This document shows, piece by piece, positions 1-11,842 of a stretch of 64,000 bases of DNA. Positions within the stretch are counted from its first letter, which is position 1, and every line of letters starts with the position of its first letter. Under the pieces are notes generated by a model, which was not told the origin of the DNA, did no database searches, and saw only the letters and a program-made list of their open reading frames with translations. A program made the translations under genes and the position numbers. Source of the stretch: Pyrenochaeta sp. MPI-SDFR-AT-0127 (Eukaryota; Ascomycota; Dothideomycetes; Pleosporales; Cucurbitariaceae); assembly GCA_020747015.1 (NCBI GenBank), contig JAGTJM010000007.1, positions 124,001-188,000 of the forward strand. The letters are read 5' to 3'.

Positions 1-1197
1 CCTCCATCGATTTAACTCTTCCTTCAAATTCGCCGGCACCGACCCTTCGAATTCGAAGAGGTTCTTATCGAAGCCGAATAAGAGATGGCGGGCAATAAGG
101 TTGATAATATGGCCTGCACAGCGCAGGCGGCGCTCGTCAGGATCGAAGCCAAATTCTTCTCCAATTGCTTTCATTGCCGAATCGTTACTCGAAGCATTGT
201 CCAGTACAAAAAAGCCGAGTCTGTCTTGAATACCAAAGTCCTTGATCACGGAAATAACCTGCTCCGCAATATCTGTACCCGCATGCGAGTCGGTTTGCTC
301 GGGTGTCGCTAGCAGTATCGTTTGGTTCTTGAATTCCGCATTGATAAAGTGAGCAACAATGCCGTTGAGCGAGAGGCAATTTCCAGAGGTCCAGAGGTCG
401 AAGGAGATGTGGATCTTGCTGACGGAATCCTGCAACTCCTGTTTGACTTTGGCCTTGTGAATCCTATAGCCTTTCATGATCCAGTCTTTGACAGTCTTTG
501 CGGTAGGTATTGCATCTTTTGCGCGGGGCGAGAGATAGGCAAGAAGGTCGCGAAACGGCTCACTATCAACCTGCCTAAATGACACATTGTCATAGACAAT
601 CCAGCGAATAAGAAGCTTTTGGAAGGTGGTTTCATCGAAGGCCAATGCCAGCGCATTTAATATCTCTTGCTCTCGAGACTCATTTGTATCTAAGGCTGCT
701 GGCACCAATATACCCCTTCTTTTGAAAGGGATAATTTCTCTCTCCTTATTCCAAGTTTTGCCGTGAACTTGGCGGATGTGTTCGACTACATTCGTGCTTC
801 CGCCGTCGACCTTGTAATAATGAGCGTGACATGTCCGTGAAATCGGGTCGGAAGTATGGCAGCGGACACATAGCCACCAGCGGGCGCCAGTCTCGGTATG
901 TTCAATTGGTACGCCAAACTTCCAGATAGGCGAGTTTAGCCTAGCCGTACGCCTCGAGATTGGAATACTGAAGCCAGGAAGTTGAGACCAAACAACACTA
1001 TGGTATTTGAATTTCAATCCCTCAATTAGTGGGGTGTCGGCCGTACGCGCTTTTGTGCTCCACTCCGACTCGAAAGTTGGCTCTGTTGAGATGTCTGAAG
1101 CAATATCAGAAACGCTATCTAGCGACGACTTTACCGACGACGTTGGCGAAGACGGTAACGAAGGTTGCTCAGAATAAGCTTGCTGAGCCTTCTTCAT
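1..1197 (-). CDS. hAT-family transposase, N-terminal 399 residues (runs off the left edge)
   Basis: Reading the minus strand from an ATG at 1197-1195 gives 399 uninterrupted codons to base 1; an in-frame TAA at 1215-1213 precedes this ATG, so it is the first possible start. A BED-type zinc finger is visible (Cys110, Cys113, His140, His145), followed by the hAT RNase-H-like core: FDLWTS at about residues 266-271 carries the likely first catalytic Asp, LDNASSND at 332-339 the likely second, and RCAGHIINLIARHL at about 359-372 is the usual conserved block after it. The third acidic residue and the C-terminal dimerisation domain should lie outside the window. hAT transposases cut and paste DNA elements with 8-bp target duplications. 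No stop, frameshift or RIP-like skew is seen, so this copy could be intact. The family is clear; activity is unknown because the end is missing. Confidence 0.93.
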   Translation of the reverse strand, partial: MKKAQQAYSEQPSLPSSPTSSVKSSLDSVSDIASDISTEPTFESEWSTKARTADTPLIEGLKFKYHSVVWSQLPGFSIPISRRTARLNSPIWKFGVPIEHTETGARWWLCVRCHTSDPISRTCHAHYYKVDGGSTNVVEHIRQVHGKTWNKEREIIPFKRRGILVPAALDTNESREQEILNALALAFDETTFQKLLIRWIVYDNVSFRQVDSEPFRDLLAYLSPRAKDAIPTAKTVKDWIMKGYRIHKAKVKQELQDSVSKIHISFDLWTSGNCLSLNGIVAHFINAEFKNQTILLATPEQTDSHAGTDIAEQVISVIKDFGIQDRLGFFVLDNASSNDSAMKAIGEEFGFDPDERRLRCAGHIINLIARHLLFGFDKNLFEFEGSVPANLKEELNRWR

Positions 1198-1539
1198 AAT
1201 ATAGAACCCTTTTTAATATAGAAGTTTAGAGAGTTTGTACGTATAGTACGGAAAGTTATATAGAAAAAGGATAATAGTATAAGATATAATGGGTCCGCGG
1301 TGGTGTCTATAGATATAGTGATAGTATTATTAAATGTGATAGCCCCTAAGCCCCTGCATACAATATTAAATATAATATTAGATGTGATATTGAATGTGAT
1401 AGTGGATGTGATATTGGAGGCAACGTACTATACCGATGCCTTGAAATGGATGGATTTGGATATCCATTCTGCATCTGGATAACCGAGATTTGGATGGCTT
1501 TTCCAAACACATCCAATTCAGATCCATCCATTCCTCACA
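1198..1539. other. Transposon flank with short tandem and inverted repeats
   Basis: No gene is seen. This stretch separates the hAT gene from a truncated host gene and is probably transposon-end sequence. At about 1375-1425 a degenerate unit close to GATGTGATATTGAATGTGAT is repeated. At 1443-1459 the motif AATGGATGGATTTGGAT recurs inverted at about 1511-1532, an imperfect inverted repeat. I cannot locate the terminal repeat or the target duplication of the hAT element. Confidence 0.4.
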
Positions 1540-1902
1540 CTGCCTGCCGCACCAGAGCAGCTGCACACCATTGTGGCTGCCTTGGTAGGGTCAGACAAAA
1601 GAGCAGAAAAGATCATAAGCACTAGCAATAGTGATGAGGTGAAGCACAAGCTGATGCAAGCTACCTCTTCGGCCTTCGAAGAGGGCGCCTTCGGATTGCC
1701 CTGGATGACTGGTGAGTAAACATCACATCACTAACATCTTCCCGCACTTTTGGTCGATCTTACGACAGCAGCTTACATTACTATAGCGACTAGCACGGAT
1801 GGACACAAGGAATCATTCTGGGGCATACAATCCATGGGTCAAGTATGCGACCACTTAGAGCTTCCTAGGCTTGAATACGGGGGTAAAAGAGCTCTTCTTT
1901 AA
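1540..1902 (+). pseudogene. 3' remnant of a DsbA-like/GST-kappa family gene (two exons, front missing)
   Basis: Exon 1540-1711 and exon 1787-1902 are joined by a 75-bp intron (1712-1786) starting GTGAGT, with CTAAC inside and ending TAG. The spliced frame is open and ends at TAA 1900-1902. It encodes the C-terminal part of the DsbA/2-hydroxychromene-2-carboxylate isomerase (GST-kappa) fold: FEEGAFGLPWM followed after the intron by FWGIQSMGQVCDHLEL matches the family's conserved ending, where the Trp and the GLP segment shape the glutathione site. No thioredoxin-like front half or start codon is found upstream, where repeat sequence begins. A transposon insertion or deletion probably removed the 5' part. 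The intact intron and frame suggest a fairly recent loss. Family assignment is by motif memory. Confidence 0.72.
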
Positions 1903-3531
1903 GAATGCTATTCATTTGCGTCTATCATCAGAGAGGAATTAGCCGGCGAGCAGGTCGGAAGGGGCTGCAGGAGGTGACTAGGGAAGATTGGTTATTTTCA
2001 TACGTTTGCAAGGGCCCTGTCGAAATACATCTACACGTCCGATTCAGATATGTTAGGAATGTAGGACTCATCGACTTCTAGGAATCAGACTTCTCCTCGA
2101 CTACTGTGATGCAGCCCTGCGTTGCTGCTGTTGTGGCTTCCCAAGGGGCAGCACTATGCGTTCCACGAATGCACGTCCGGAACGAGGAGAATAGACGTGC
2201 ACCTGAGCTTTTCATATCTTTGATATCCGCACTTGCATACAATCCTAACATTAACTTGAGTCATATGATTGCCGGACACAAGCAGTCTCTGAAGAAGACA
2301 CATTCTTGTTTTGATCGGAGAATCACCTGATCTGGCTACACAACTCTCAGCTGCAGGAACCAAAGCACATGTAACAAACTGCAACACTAGAATCCCCAAA
2401 AGCTGCCACCGCCGGAGCCATAGAAAGTACACTTGATTGGGACTTAGATAGGATCGATCAATAGTTGTGAAGACTTATATTTTCAGGCTCCACATTTAGA
2501 GGAACAAGCGACTGATACAACTACTAGATGAAGGTAGGCTGGATAGGTTTGCAGATGTAACCTAGACGTTCGCTGGAGTTTAGGCTTAAGGAGTTTATAG
2601 AACACCTCTGCTTGCAATAAAGACATCATGTGCCCTCATGGTACCACAGCGGTTGCATATCAGGCTAGACTCTATTGACTCTGCTTATGCATCTTCGCTA
2701 CTCCTGTTGGGATTTAGATGGAAGCCCACCATGGTGGAACACCAACTGTGTGGAATACCATTCCATAGTAAGCAGGTAAACAAGCATAAGAAAGGGCAGC
2801 GAGGCGTTAGCAGAAAAGTAAGCATGATACCGTAGTTTCGATTGATGTTGGATTTGCACTTATAGCGCTTACGCTTGAGCGTGTTCTCATACTGTCAGAC
2901 ACAATCAAGATGCATCGCCATGTAGTGCCAGTTTATTCTGCTACGTCCCACAAAATGTCACCATCTCTCCAACTACGTAACCTCACGAGCTTGCCGGTGT
3001 GATCATCATTGGAGATCGTGTCGCAAGGCCTTTCGCAGATAAGCCAGGCTAGGGTGCTGGATACAAGACAAGCCGGTGGAACGATCGATACACTCACGTC
3101 ATGTTGTGCTTCTTCAGTTACTGAGCTCGGCAGCTCAATCACAAACATCGAGATGTGTATGTGTTGAGTAGCACTAATCGTGTAGCAGCGGTTTGCAGCA
3201 TAGTGATAGGAGGTGTGGAGAGAATATTTTAACATTGTAACATTAACAGAGAGCCATCAGATTTCCGCTGATCAGCTCGATTCCCTAGCGCAGAACGCTA
3301 CGTACCGGCATGATCTTCGCAACCAATTTTTTAAAAGATTCCGCATCTTGAAGATTCCGTCAATCCTGGCAACCTTCGCCAGCGACATCTATTCTCCGCC
3401 CCACTGTTGCGATCGAACTCAATTTGCATGCTCAAATGAGGCTGAGTAACAAGAGGCAATTCGCGGAATAAGTGAATCGTGACCATCCTGCTAAGCGAAC
3501 AACATGCTAACGCCTATCCTGCGGCGCAGGT
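1903..3531. other. No supportable gene
   Basis: Only short open frames without recognisable domains, codon bias or splice structure are present. Base composition is balanced, not RIP-like. I see nothing that can be annotated here. Confidence 0.5.
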
Positions 3532-4164
3532 ATGAACGAACGGTTTGGTTCTCATTTCTTCAGCCTGCCACCCGAACTCAGAAGTCGTATCTATGTCGAG
3601 CTTCTATGCCCCAAGGCTCTCAGCTTCGCTGACCTTGCCCGATGCTCAACTAGCTCTATCGCAAGAGACCAGCAAAGAGCACTAGTAAGGTCGCCGCTAT
3701 ATCCAGCCCTATTATCCACATGTCGCCAAATACACGACGAAGCAACCGATTTCCTCTACGAACTGCACATATTCCATGCTCACCCATCATTGTTGACTGC
3801 TTTTCCCTACTACAGGGCACCAGTGAAAGATATCATTTATCCGGATGGCTTGTCAAGGATTAAACGATGGCAGATCACGATACGCTTAGATATTGATCCG
3901 CGCTTCGACCTCAACCAATGCACCTCTGCCTTCTCTGGTGCCGAATACCTAGAGATATATGCTTGGCAAGCTGCGAGCAACTGCGCCGCAGAAGCGGTAC
4001 TTGGGCTCTTTGAGGGAATACGAGGTGTGAGAGTAGCCAGGGTGCGCGGCAGTGTGGACGTCGGTTGGAGACTTTGGTTGGAGTCATGCATGACGAGACC
4101 ATTGAAACAAGATCAACTCTTGCGGGGGCTGGACAAATCTCATTTGTTGCAAGAGTTGTGGTAG
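3532..4164 (+). CDS. F-box-like/DUF7730-type hypothetical protein, 210 aa
   Basis: A single uninterrupted exon encodes 210 residues. The start region reads FFSLPPELRSRIYVELL (residues 9-25), the F-box-like opening helix motif common in large ascomycete families of uncharacterised proteins. About 40 residues later comes ALLSTCRQIHDEATDFLYE (residues 63-81), the second hallmark of the DUF7730/2EXR-type group, where a conserved CRQ-(I/V)-x-x-E-A block precedes a short strand such as FHAHP. These proteins have no assigned reaction; some F-box relatives act in ubiquitin ligase complexes, but that should not be assumed here. It stands alone, about 1.6 kb after the GST-kappa relic. No stop or frameshift is seen and composition matches host sequence, so this is one of the few likely intact host genes in the window. 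Confidence 0.75.
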   Translation: MNERFGSHFFSLPPELRSRIYVELLCPKALSFADLARCSTSSIARDQQRALVRSPLYPALLSTCRQIHDEATDFLYELHIFHAHPSLLTAFPYYRAPVKDIIYPDGLSRIKRWQITIRLDIDPRFDLNQCTSAFSGAEYLEIYAWQAASNCAAEAVLGLFEGIRGVRVARVRGSVDVGWRLWLESCMTRPLKQDQLLRGLDKSHLLQELW

Positions 4165-5031
4165 GATTGTAAACTAGATCGGGCTCCGGACAGGATTAAG
4201 AAAGCGGATGAACCAAATTGCTTCTGCCGACCACCCCTTGACCACAAATGTTGCTCGCGCTCTTCGTCACAGAGAGCAACTGTAGCTAGTCGACCGAGCC
4301 AAAGAAGATGTTCACGGGATACTCATAAGGTAAGCGCTGTAAGAGCATTCCATGTCTGCGGATCTGAGGCTTATGATGTCTAAAGGCCTTCGATAGCAAC
4401 ACTGCATTTAGCACAATGAGTCTAGCGGCTCTCCTTTAGACGCAACTGGGCCTCGTCGACCAAGACTGGGCACCCAAACTCAGTCGGAGTGGAGTGTTAG
4501 CTGCAAAATCGTACAAGTCTTCGCATGATTTCGACACCTTATGCGTTCCTGCCTAGACTTCAATGCTCATAGCCAGATTCTTGTTGCAGGAAGACTCCAC
4601 TTGTCCTACACTTTTGACACTCATTCTTGTGTTTATTCTCATACTAGTGAGCTAACATCGACGTGATGGCCGTCAGCAATTTAGTCTCGTTAGCTGTTCC
4701 AAGCCTTATGTTAACCTGTTTCATAATATCCTTGCCTCACTGATTGCAACAAGACAGCTGATCCTCACTGATGCGAGCTCGGGCCTGCCCATCAAACAAA
4801 CGAGCTTCGTTGCGACCGTTATCCAAACGTTTCGACTCCGAATCACTCTTCATGAACACAGCGAACATATTTGACCATACAGTACTTACATTACTTTCCG
4901 AGTAGACTATCGTATCCACGTAACGTCGGAAGATCATAGCGTTGGCACAACGGTGACTGGTGATGTTGAGCAATCGCTTTGTACAACCAGCCTTGGAGAG
5001 CGGGAAATGAGAGCCCCGGATGCCATTACTT

Positions 5032-5088
5032 AGCACTCATTCATCGCGGCACGGCCCGCACACAGTGCTGACAGTCATCGATATATGG
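5032..5088 (+). repeat. Diverged direct repeat, copy A
   Basis: This segment matches 6048-6102 in the same orientation, with the shared core CGGCACGRCCCGCAC followed by CAGTGCTGA and GTCATC. Each copy contains AGCACT near its start and AGTGCT about 30 bases on, so a stem could form. The unit is not recognised. Confidence 0.5.
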
Positions 5089-6047
5089 TCCATTACAGCA
5101 TTATGGAATCTGTGACTGTAAGCAAGATGGCACAAGCAATGGGTCTTGCAAGGGTGCTTCGCCCTATCGCCTTCCGTAAGTAGTCAGGCACTAACTGTCA
5201 GCATCATGATCAGCGACGCATGCGAGGGTTTAATCCAGATTACTGGTCAGCGAACGACGCAGCAAGGGCCCACCGTTGCTGGCAGGCCAGCCCCAGTCAA
5301 AGTTTGCTGCTCGCAAAGGTGAAGCCGATTTCGCTATTGATTGTATTGTGTGTCAGGGGTCGGACGCTTTAGTCGTGTGATGTGGTCCTAGGCTTACAGT
5401 GACTATAGCCCTTTGCAAACCCAGCCTCACCTTCTGCACGACCAATGCATTTGTACGACTCCTGCTGTGATCGAATAATCCTAGTTTAGACCAAGTGAAC
5501 TATTGCTGATGCTTACAGTCTCAATTCGGCTAGATTGTTGTATATTAGCTACTAACCCCTTACGCACTAGTCTCTCTAAGCACTTACCGCTCCGATCCGC
5601 CCGCAGTAGGCACAGAATACTCCGATGCAACGAAGGCTGTCGGTATCTGATGCACGAACATGCTCTGTAATAACTTGCAATTACACAACTTATGCGACAA
5701 AAGCCGTCAGCACTTCGCCTGTCCTGTTATGAGGCTACCGCAGCAGCCTTCGGTCACCTTTGCTAACCAATCATGCATACGTCTACGGCGAAGAGCATGA
5801 GATTGATGAACTGAGGTTTCGTTGCTGAATCCAAGCGATCGAAAATGCTGACGATCTTCAGACGGGAATCGTGTTAGGCTGTATCGAGCTTAGTGACACG
5901 TGGCCATATGCACTCGTGCGCAATCGACGAGCGATCATCGAATGCTTACTCGCCTCAAAGCCAGATGGCGTTGATCTACAGCGCACCGGGCCGTACGATG
6001 AATGGCACTGGATGAGCGATGACGGTCATCCAATTAGCTACCGGGTC

Positions 6048-6102
6048 AGCACTTGATTGTAGCGGCACGACCCGCACCCAGTGCTGATGGTCATCACATG
6101 TG
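6048..6102 (+). repeat. Diverged direct repeat, copy B
   Basis: Partner of 5032-5088, roughly 75-80% alike by eye. Several differences are G/A or C/T changes. Function unknown; it could be a residue of a small repeat family or a local duplication. Confidence 0.5.
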
Positions 6103-8380
6103 GCGCATTCTAGCGTGTTAATGCTGGTGTTATGGTTACCCATTTAGAGAATAATGATCATAATCCCCTCCATACTACATCAACGACCATTAGCGTTCTA
6201 CTCACATGGCGAACCTGTCAATGCAAGCACTGTCAGGCATGACTATTCATGACTCGTGGGTTCCATGCTTCATGACGCGAGCAAATCATTCATCCCACGC
6301 CAGTCAAGCCTCGGCTAAAATAAGCCCTTCCTGACCTCACGAGTATGAGCCAGTAGGGAAAATCTCCGGGCTAATCAAACAGCGGCGCCGGAAACTGGAA
6401 GTGTTGGAGGCTCCTTCTCGAATCATCACAGCTTGCCCTTACATGTGGCAATGAAATGTTGCTGCTCGTTGTTACCATTATATGTTTTGTTTCGAATGTT
6501 GAGACGATTGGTGCTAAAGCCGCAACGGGCTACCGTCTGCAAGGATATCGAACACTGCGGCGTGGCGGCTTGCTGCTGCATGGAAGTGGGGCGTTGGCAC
6601 ATCAGCACGCGAACCAGCAAGTGCATCGTGGCGGGTACACAAGGACACCAGGTTCGCGGAGCTCTGCGATATTGATTGCTTACCTCCATCACTACAATGA
6701 TCCAGTATTTTTGGCTATTTCTAATCTGCTTATGCCTCCGTGTCAGCTATGGTGCACGTATCAGGGTTAATTTTAAATCATCGCTATGCTGGCAGCTGGC
6801 ACTCCTACACTGATATCCTGCCTATCAGCCAAGCCGTTCATCATACTTTTGCCTCACATAGAATTGATCACTGAGAAAGCTAGTTTTTCGACACGGCGGA
6901 CAATAAGCACTGTAATGACAGCCAGAACTGTGGCGCAGAATGTTGGCACTTGCTTCGCAGATGATGTTCTATCAGCATAAGCGTACTGGAGGCCAGTGGC
7001 TATAAAGGTGTGAACGCCGCATGGTCTAAGGCCTCGACTGTTGTCACACATCGCGACACTCAAGGCTCACTTCCAGTGAGGGATTGCGACGCAACAAGCG
7101 ACTCAATCCAGCTCCTTGATTTCGTACTACAAATTCTGCCCCAATTCTCCCATATCGAGTCCGGTGTAACAGCCCGGTATCCGGCGAAATAATGCTCTTG
7201 TGCTGAACGTCTGAGCGACAACGTGTTGGTGATGCCACAGTGGGCCGATGCTGTTAGCCACAATGTCTGCTGTTGAGAAACTAGAGCAATGCTGTGTGCT
7301 GCGCTAGCTGATATTAGGGAAAGCCTCGCTCCACAGGCCTGCGCGCGAAGTTTCATGTTCATTTCCGCGTTTTCCGCTAGCTCCGTGCTTATTTCCAGTC
7401 TACATCCTAAACTTACTTTTGTCTACCTGGTCAGTATCCTATAGTCTACGTTATGCATGGTACTAACGTGCCAGTACTAGGCCTATGGTGCTTCTCAGGC
7501 TGTTTCACGAGGCGTGAGAGCTTCATTGAGGCCTCAAGAGCCGAAGGCTTGCTTTGAGGAAATTCCTCAGCTCTCTGGTAGATCTCGTGCGTCTCAGAGC
7601 GTGGTGAGCACACGGTCGCGTCAGCCGCAAGCGCGAATCGTCATGGCCAAGTCTGGAGGTATCATCACATTGACTTGTACAACCTCTAACTTTAGTAACA
7701 TTAACGGCTGATATCACCTTTCCCTCAAGCAAGTTTTGCTAATCTCTCTCAGGCAATTGAACGCGTACAAGAACAATACAATCGAGATTCATCTACATAT
7801 CTGGTTTCGTGACCTGCATCCACAAAATTGCTTGCCCATTCTAGGACTCTTTGTTGAGATCTTTGCTGACTAGTGGCACAGTCTTGGCGTCGGATTCAAA
7901 TACAAATCTTGCTCAGAATCACTGACAACTTCGAAAGAATTCCTTGGATTGCGCGCGTCATTGGTATCTTGCACCCACCTTTGCGATATTGTTTCTGCTC
8001 ATCTACTCTACGTCAGTTCCGATCCAGCAAGCGGCTTCTTCGCCTCTTCAACTTTATACCTATACTTCTCCATTCTTAGCGAACAGGAGATCTGCGCCCT
8101 GGAAAATGTGCCTGCCAGCCAGCGTGTATCAAAATATCTATCGCTACATGCTAGGCGTGGCTACAGTATCAACGTTGTGCGGGCTGCCTACAGATATCTG
8201 TCAAGGCCATGATGTTCGGCCTTTAAGTTACCCATACGCTGCTCATATTTGTTCTCAATTACAGTTCTCACAGGGCAGCTCTCCTTCTTCGCCGCAACTG
8301 GATAAGTCCACAAGAGCCCCCTTCAGGTCGCTTCTTCTGCTCCCAGCTTATCACACGGCCACCACTCAACAAGGTAAGAG

Positions 8381-8526
8381 TAACATCCCCCCCGGCGCAG
8401 CGGAAAACCCGGTGGGCCGGAATCGACCAATCAGCGAGCTAGATTCGAAGAGAAGTCTACAATCGTTGCGAGCTGATTGGTCATTTCCTGGACACACGGT
8501 TTTCCGTCACGTCGGGACGGACGTTA
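8381..8526. mobile_element. 146-bp foldback element (MITE-like)
   Basis: The left arm 8381-8440 and right arm about 8471-8526 are inverted copies. Both arms contain CGGAAAACC near the middle and ACCAATCAGC at the inner end, and the outer ends read TAACATCC and GGACGTTA. Arm mismatches are mostly G/A or C/T transitions. A spacer of about 30 bp separates them. TA at both outer edges would fit a Tc1/mariner-type target duplication with termini ACRTCC, but that boundary is an inference. There is no coding capacity. Confidence 0.7.
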
Positions 8527-10811
8527 AGTGAGGTTCAATGCCTTTGTCGCCATTATTTGTACTAACACCTAACAGGCCTCGGCCAACCCCGTCATGCCGG
8601 GTGTCTTGCTAGAAGATGAACCACAGCATCGGCTGAGAGCTTTTGCGGCTATCCACTCACGAGAGCGATTCACAAGGCTGTATAACCCCTCGCCCGGCCG
8701 TGCTCAAGCAGAGGGTGGAGGCCTTGACTCCGCTGTCGCAACTCGATTTCCACTAATCTGACCCTCGCAGTGATTAGTCCGATTGTGCCCAACAGAACTC
8801 CCGCATCTATTAATACTCAATGAGTGGGCGCTCTGTTTATTGCGTGTAAGTTAACAGCACCATCGTATCAATCTAGAGCTTCCCAGATTGGCCGCTTGCT
8901 ATGACCCTAACATCTTTATATTCAAAAATAATCTCCGCCTAAGCGTGCGCCATTCTGTCCTTGCAGCCTTGATACATCCCGGATGATCATCGAGGGCCAT
9001 ATAGAACTTACTGTCTCTTGTAGACCTCGAGGATCTTGATTCAGCGCGACAGAGGTAGGATGGTAGAGCGAAGGTTGCCCTTCGACAGGATCGAAGACGT
9101 CGGTTGCCTTAGTGTTTGGACTGACTTCCCCGCAACTCCAGCCTTGGAAGTACCCGAATGACAGTCTCTAGTCGTGTCTCCGCCATTGGTTGATGCTGCG
9201 GGAAATGTGAATGAAGCTTGAAGGCTGACTCACGAACCCCAGATCTCGTCTATCAACTTCGAATGATGCTGATGCACGTATCTACAATCCGGCTTGTCCC
9301 ATAGAAGTATGTGTCCGTGGATCTCGCTAACGCCAATCAGACTTCAAAATCATCGCAGCATGCGATCTATACACAAGACTCACTGACCAACGTTGAAGAA
9401 ATCGCAAGCTGAATAGAGCTTCTAGGCTCGCGTAGCGTCTTAAGCCGGTAGCCAAGTGGCTTCAAGCGCACTCCGACTCTTAGGTGCCCCGCGGGTTTGG
9501 GTGCTCACACGCGACATGAGTACATTTGCTTGCAATCGCGAGGTCATCCGCTGACAGCTATCTTGTAGCGCGCTGGCGCCGAATCAAGCTAGCGGTTGCC
9601 CTCGCTCTCGAGATCTACTGCGCGAAAGACCATCAGGTAGGCGATCAGGTAGGCGATCTTTGATCGTGTCTACTGGTTCTGTACAAGCTCTAACTAATCA
9701 GTCAAGTTTGCTGTCAATATTTTCTGCGCTTAAGAAAGAGGGGTCACATCTTTAGTGTGCTTACAGCGACTTGCACATCGATTTCGTAACATTTTCAAGG
9801 CCCCCCGACCTGTAATCAGCTAACTGTTTGGAACAGGCCCGTACAGCTTGTGTACGCAAGAACATCATGTCGCAATGTTATATGTAGCGTCCAATGGACG
9901 TGTAGGGCGAGTATACTATGTTACTCTTTCTCGGCCCTGGCATCCTGGCATGGCTTATTTACAGGAAACCTCCCAGCACAATCGCTGATGCGGATCGCGA
10001 CCATCAGGAGGAAGGTTCATCGCTCGAGACAGGTAGCTGCGGCAAGAGCAATCGGCAAAGTCTTCGGCAAATCGCTGTGACATTCTCCGGGCCCCACCCA
10101 GAAATTCTTCATACTGACGTTCATACAGAACGTCATACAACAAAACCGATTATACGACTAGTAGCCCAAGTATAAATGTGGAAAAGAGGGACCGAGCCGC
10201 CTCGCTGGCTGAGGATATCCGCGGAAAGGTAATGGGTTGCCAACGCATGTACATGCATACCATGTCTAGCGCGTGGACCGCGCCTACCGGCACCAACCTG
10301 CAAATCTCCGAGTCAGTGTTATGCAGGCAGTCCGCATACGCCGTGTCTGCTGCCGAGTCTAATCCTGGGCCCGTGTCATGCAATTGCACGGGCGCCGCCA
10401 TCACCCGCCGCCTGTCAGTCCTCTCCGGGCCAGCGTCCCTTACGCCGGTACTTCATAATTAAATTCAGATCCCGAAACTTCAACGAAGACAGCGGGATAC
10501 TTCTGTGCCAATATTCAAGAGTAAGTCGCATTGCGCAAGTGACTGCGCTTGTGAAGGCCGCAGGTGACCTAACCAACTCTACCGTACTAACCGCATAAAG
10601 CGTGCAGGTAGTGTGTCCGCTCCATTTCATTTCTAGCCTCTAAGCATTGGTACAGGTCTCACCTCAGGCACCGATGGTCAAACTGCTACTGCGCAACACA
10701 CGAACTAGGCTAGGCACACTCGTCCAGCTGCATATCTGAACACAAGGCGTCAAAGTCATTGCAAATTTCGGGGGTTCCACATCGGCGCAAGCACTTGTCC
10801 AAGGCGGTATC
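8527..10811. other. No supportable gene upstream of the O-methyltransferase relic
   Basis: Composition is balanced. Open frames up to about 95 codons exist (for example 10178-10462) but lack recognisable motifs. Because a secondary-metabolite relic begins at 10812, this stretch may hold heavily decayed cluster genes, yet I could not identify any. Confidence 0.4.
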
Positions 10812-11842
10812 ATGAAAGCTGAACAGCAGTCCGCCCTTCTCGAGCTGGCGACGGAGGTTCAGCAGCTGACAACTCAAATTGTTAAAGATCTGACTGCGAA
10901 GAATCTACGGGAGCCAACCTTCGAGGTAGTCCCCGGTACAGTGCCGGAAAAATTCGAAGCAGGTTGCTCTCCGCGCACGCCTAGATGATGCCGCTCGAGA
11001 TCTACTACGCCTCGTGAATGGCTCCAGAAACGATGCATAGACCTTCGTATACTACTTGTACGATATGGCAGCCCGGCAAGTAGCATGTGAATTCAACTTC
11101 TTCGAAGCAATTCCGAGGATAGAGTCGCCAATATCAAGACATTGCGGAGAACGTTGAAATGATCGAAGGTGCTGTTAGTCGCTTCTTGCGCATACTAGCT
11201 ACGGACGAAGTTTTGGAGGAAGTGAAAAAGGATGTGCTCAAACATACGCCCGAAGTGTCCTTTACCTGAAAGACAAGTAGTGCCGGGATGTATGTACCAT
11301 TAGTGCGATTATTCTGCTCGACGTTGCTAGAATTACGATGCTAATATAGTCTATAGGTTGGATGAGTTCTTCAGAGCAGCCTTTGGGGCTTCCACAAGTA
11401 TCCAGGGATCAACCCTCGTGAGCAATAGGCAGAAAAAAGCTTTGGTGACGAGGCACGGAACGAATTTGTTTCAATTCTACAAGCAAGGCCCACAACGAGG
11501 AGGTCGCTTGCGAGCGCAATGGCTGGAGTCTCCCGACGTACTACTCTCCTTCCCCAACTTGCAGATCACTGTGCTAACTTCCTTGTAGTTGAGCGCCATT
11601 TTGAAATTCTCAAGGAGAGCCTCTCTTGGGATCAAATTAGCAGTGGCAAAGTCATCGATGTCGGTGGTGGAAGTAGCCACATGAGTGCCTCACTCGCCCG
11701 AGTAAGTTTGAAACAAATCCAATGCTCTACAACAAGCTCACTTACGGCTGCTCGAGGCCTTCCCAAACCTTGAACTCATTGTCCAGGATTCTCTGACCAT
11801 GTTGTCATCGGCTATCCAGAACGACTTCTTAGATCACAATGG
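10812..11842 (+). pseudogene. O-methyltransferase (fungal secondary-metabolite type), N-terminal two thirds, broken
   Basis: From the ATG at 10812 the frame reads about 50 codons typical of the N-terminal helix region of fungal SAM-dependent O-methyltransferases (KNLREPTFEVVPGTVPE), then continues in shifted frames (SLRARLDDAARDLLRLVNG, ARQVACEFNFFEAIPR). At 11651-11701 is the SAM-binding glycine motif VIDVGGGSSHMSASLAR. A preserved 55-bp intron (11702-11756, GTAAGT..GAG|G context) splices in phase to AFPNLELIVQDS, the usual next strand ending in an acidic residue that binds the SAM ribose. Homology ends near 11842, where PKS sequence starts in the same orientation. Several frameshifts and stops lie in between. 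Such enzymes methylate hydroxyls on polyketides, consistent with a former biosynthetic cluster. Identification is good; exact lesions are approximate. Confidence 0.8.

Larger units (their letters stand above)
4165..8380. other. Gene-poor, non-RIP intergenic stretch
   Basis: About 4.2 kb with balanced composition and only scattered short open frames. None shows a domain or credible splice sites. The only internal structure I find is a diverged repeat pair (5032-5088 and 6048-6102). It may contain decayed genes too degraded to recognise. Confidence 0.45.

Noticed and set aside
7944..8531. 195-codon plus-strand reading frame
   Set aside because: No domain or family resemblance, and it runs into the foldback element at 8381-8526, so it is probably a chance frame.
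9440..9520. tRNA-like stretch containing TAGCCAAGTGGCTTCAAGCG
   Set aside because: It resembles a D-arm, but no T-arm (GTTCGANNCC-like) and no acceptor pairing could be found.
10178..10462. 94-codon reading frame upstream of the O-methyltransferase
   Set aside because: No recognisable motif; low-complexity Ala/Ser content and an overlapping minus-strand frame make it unreliable.
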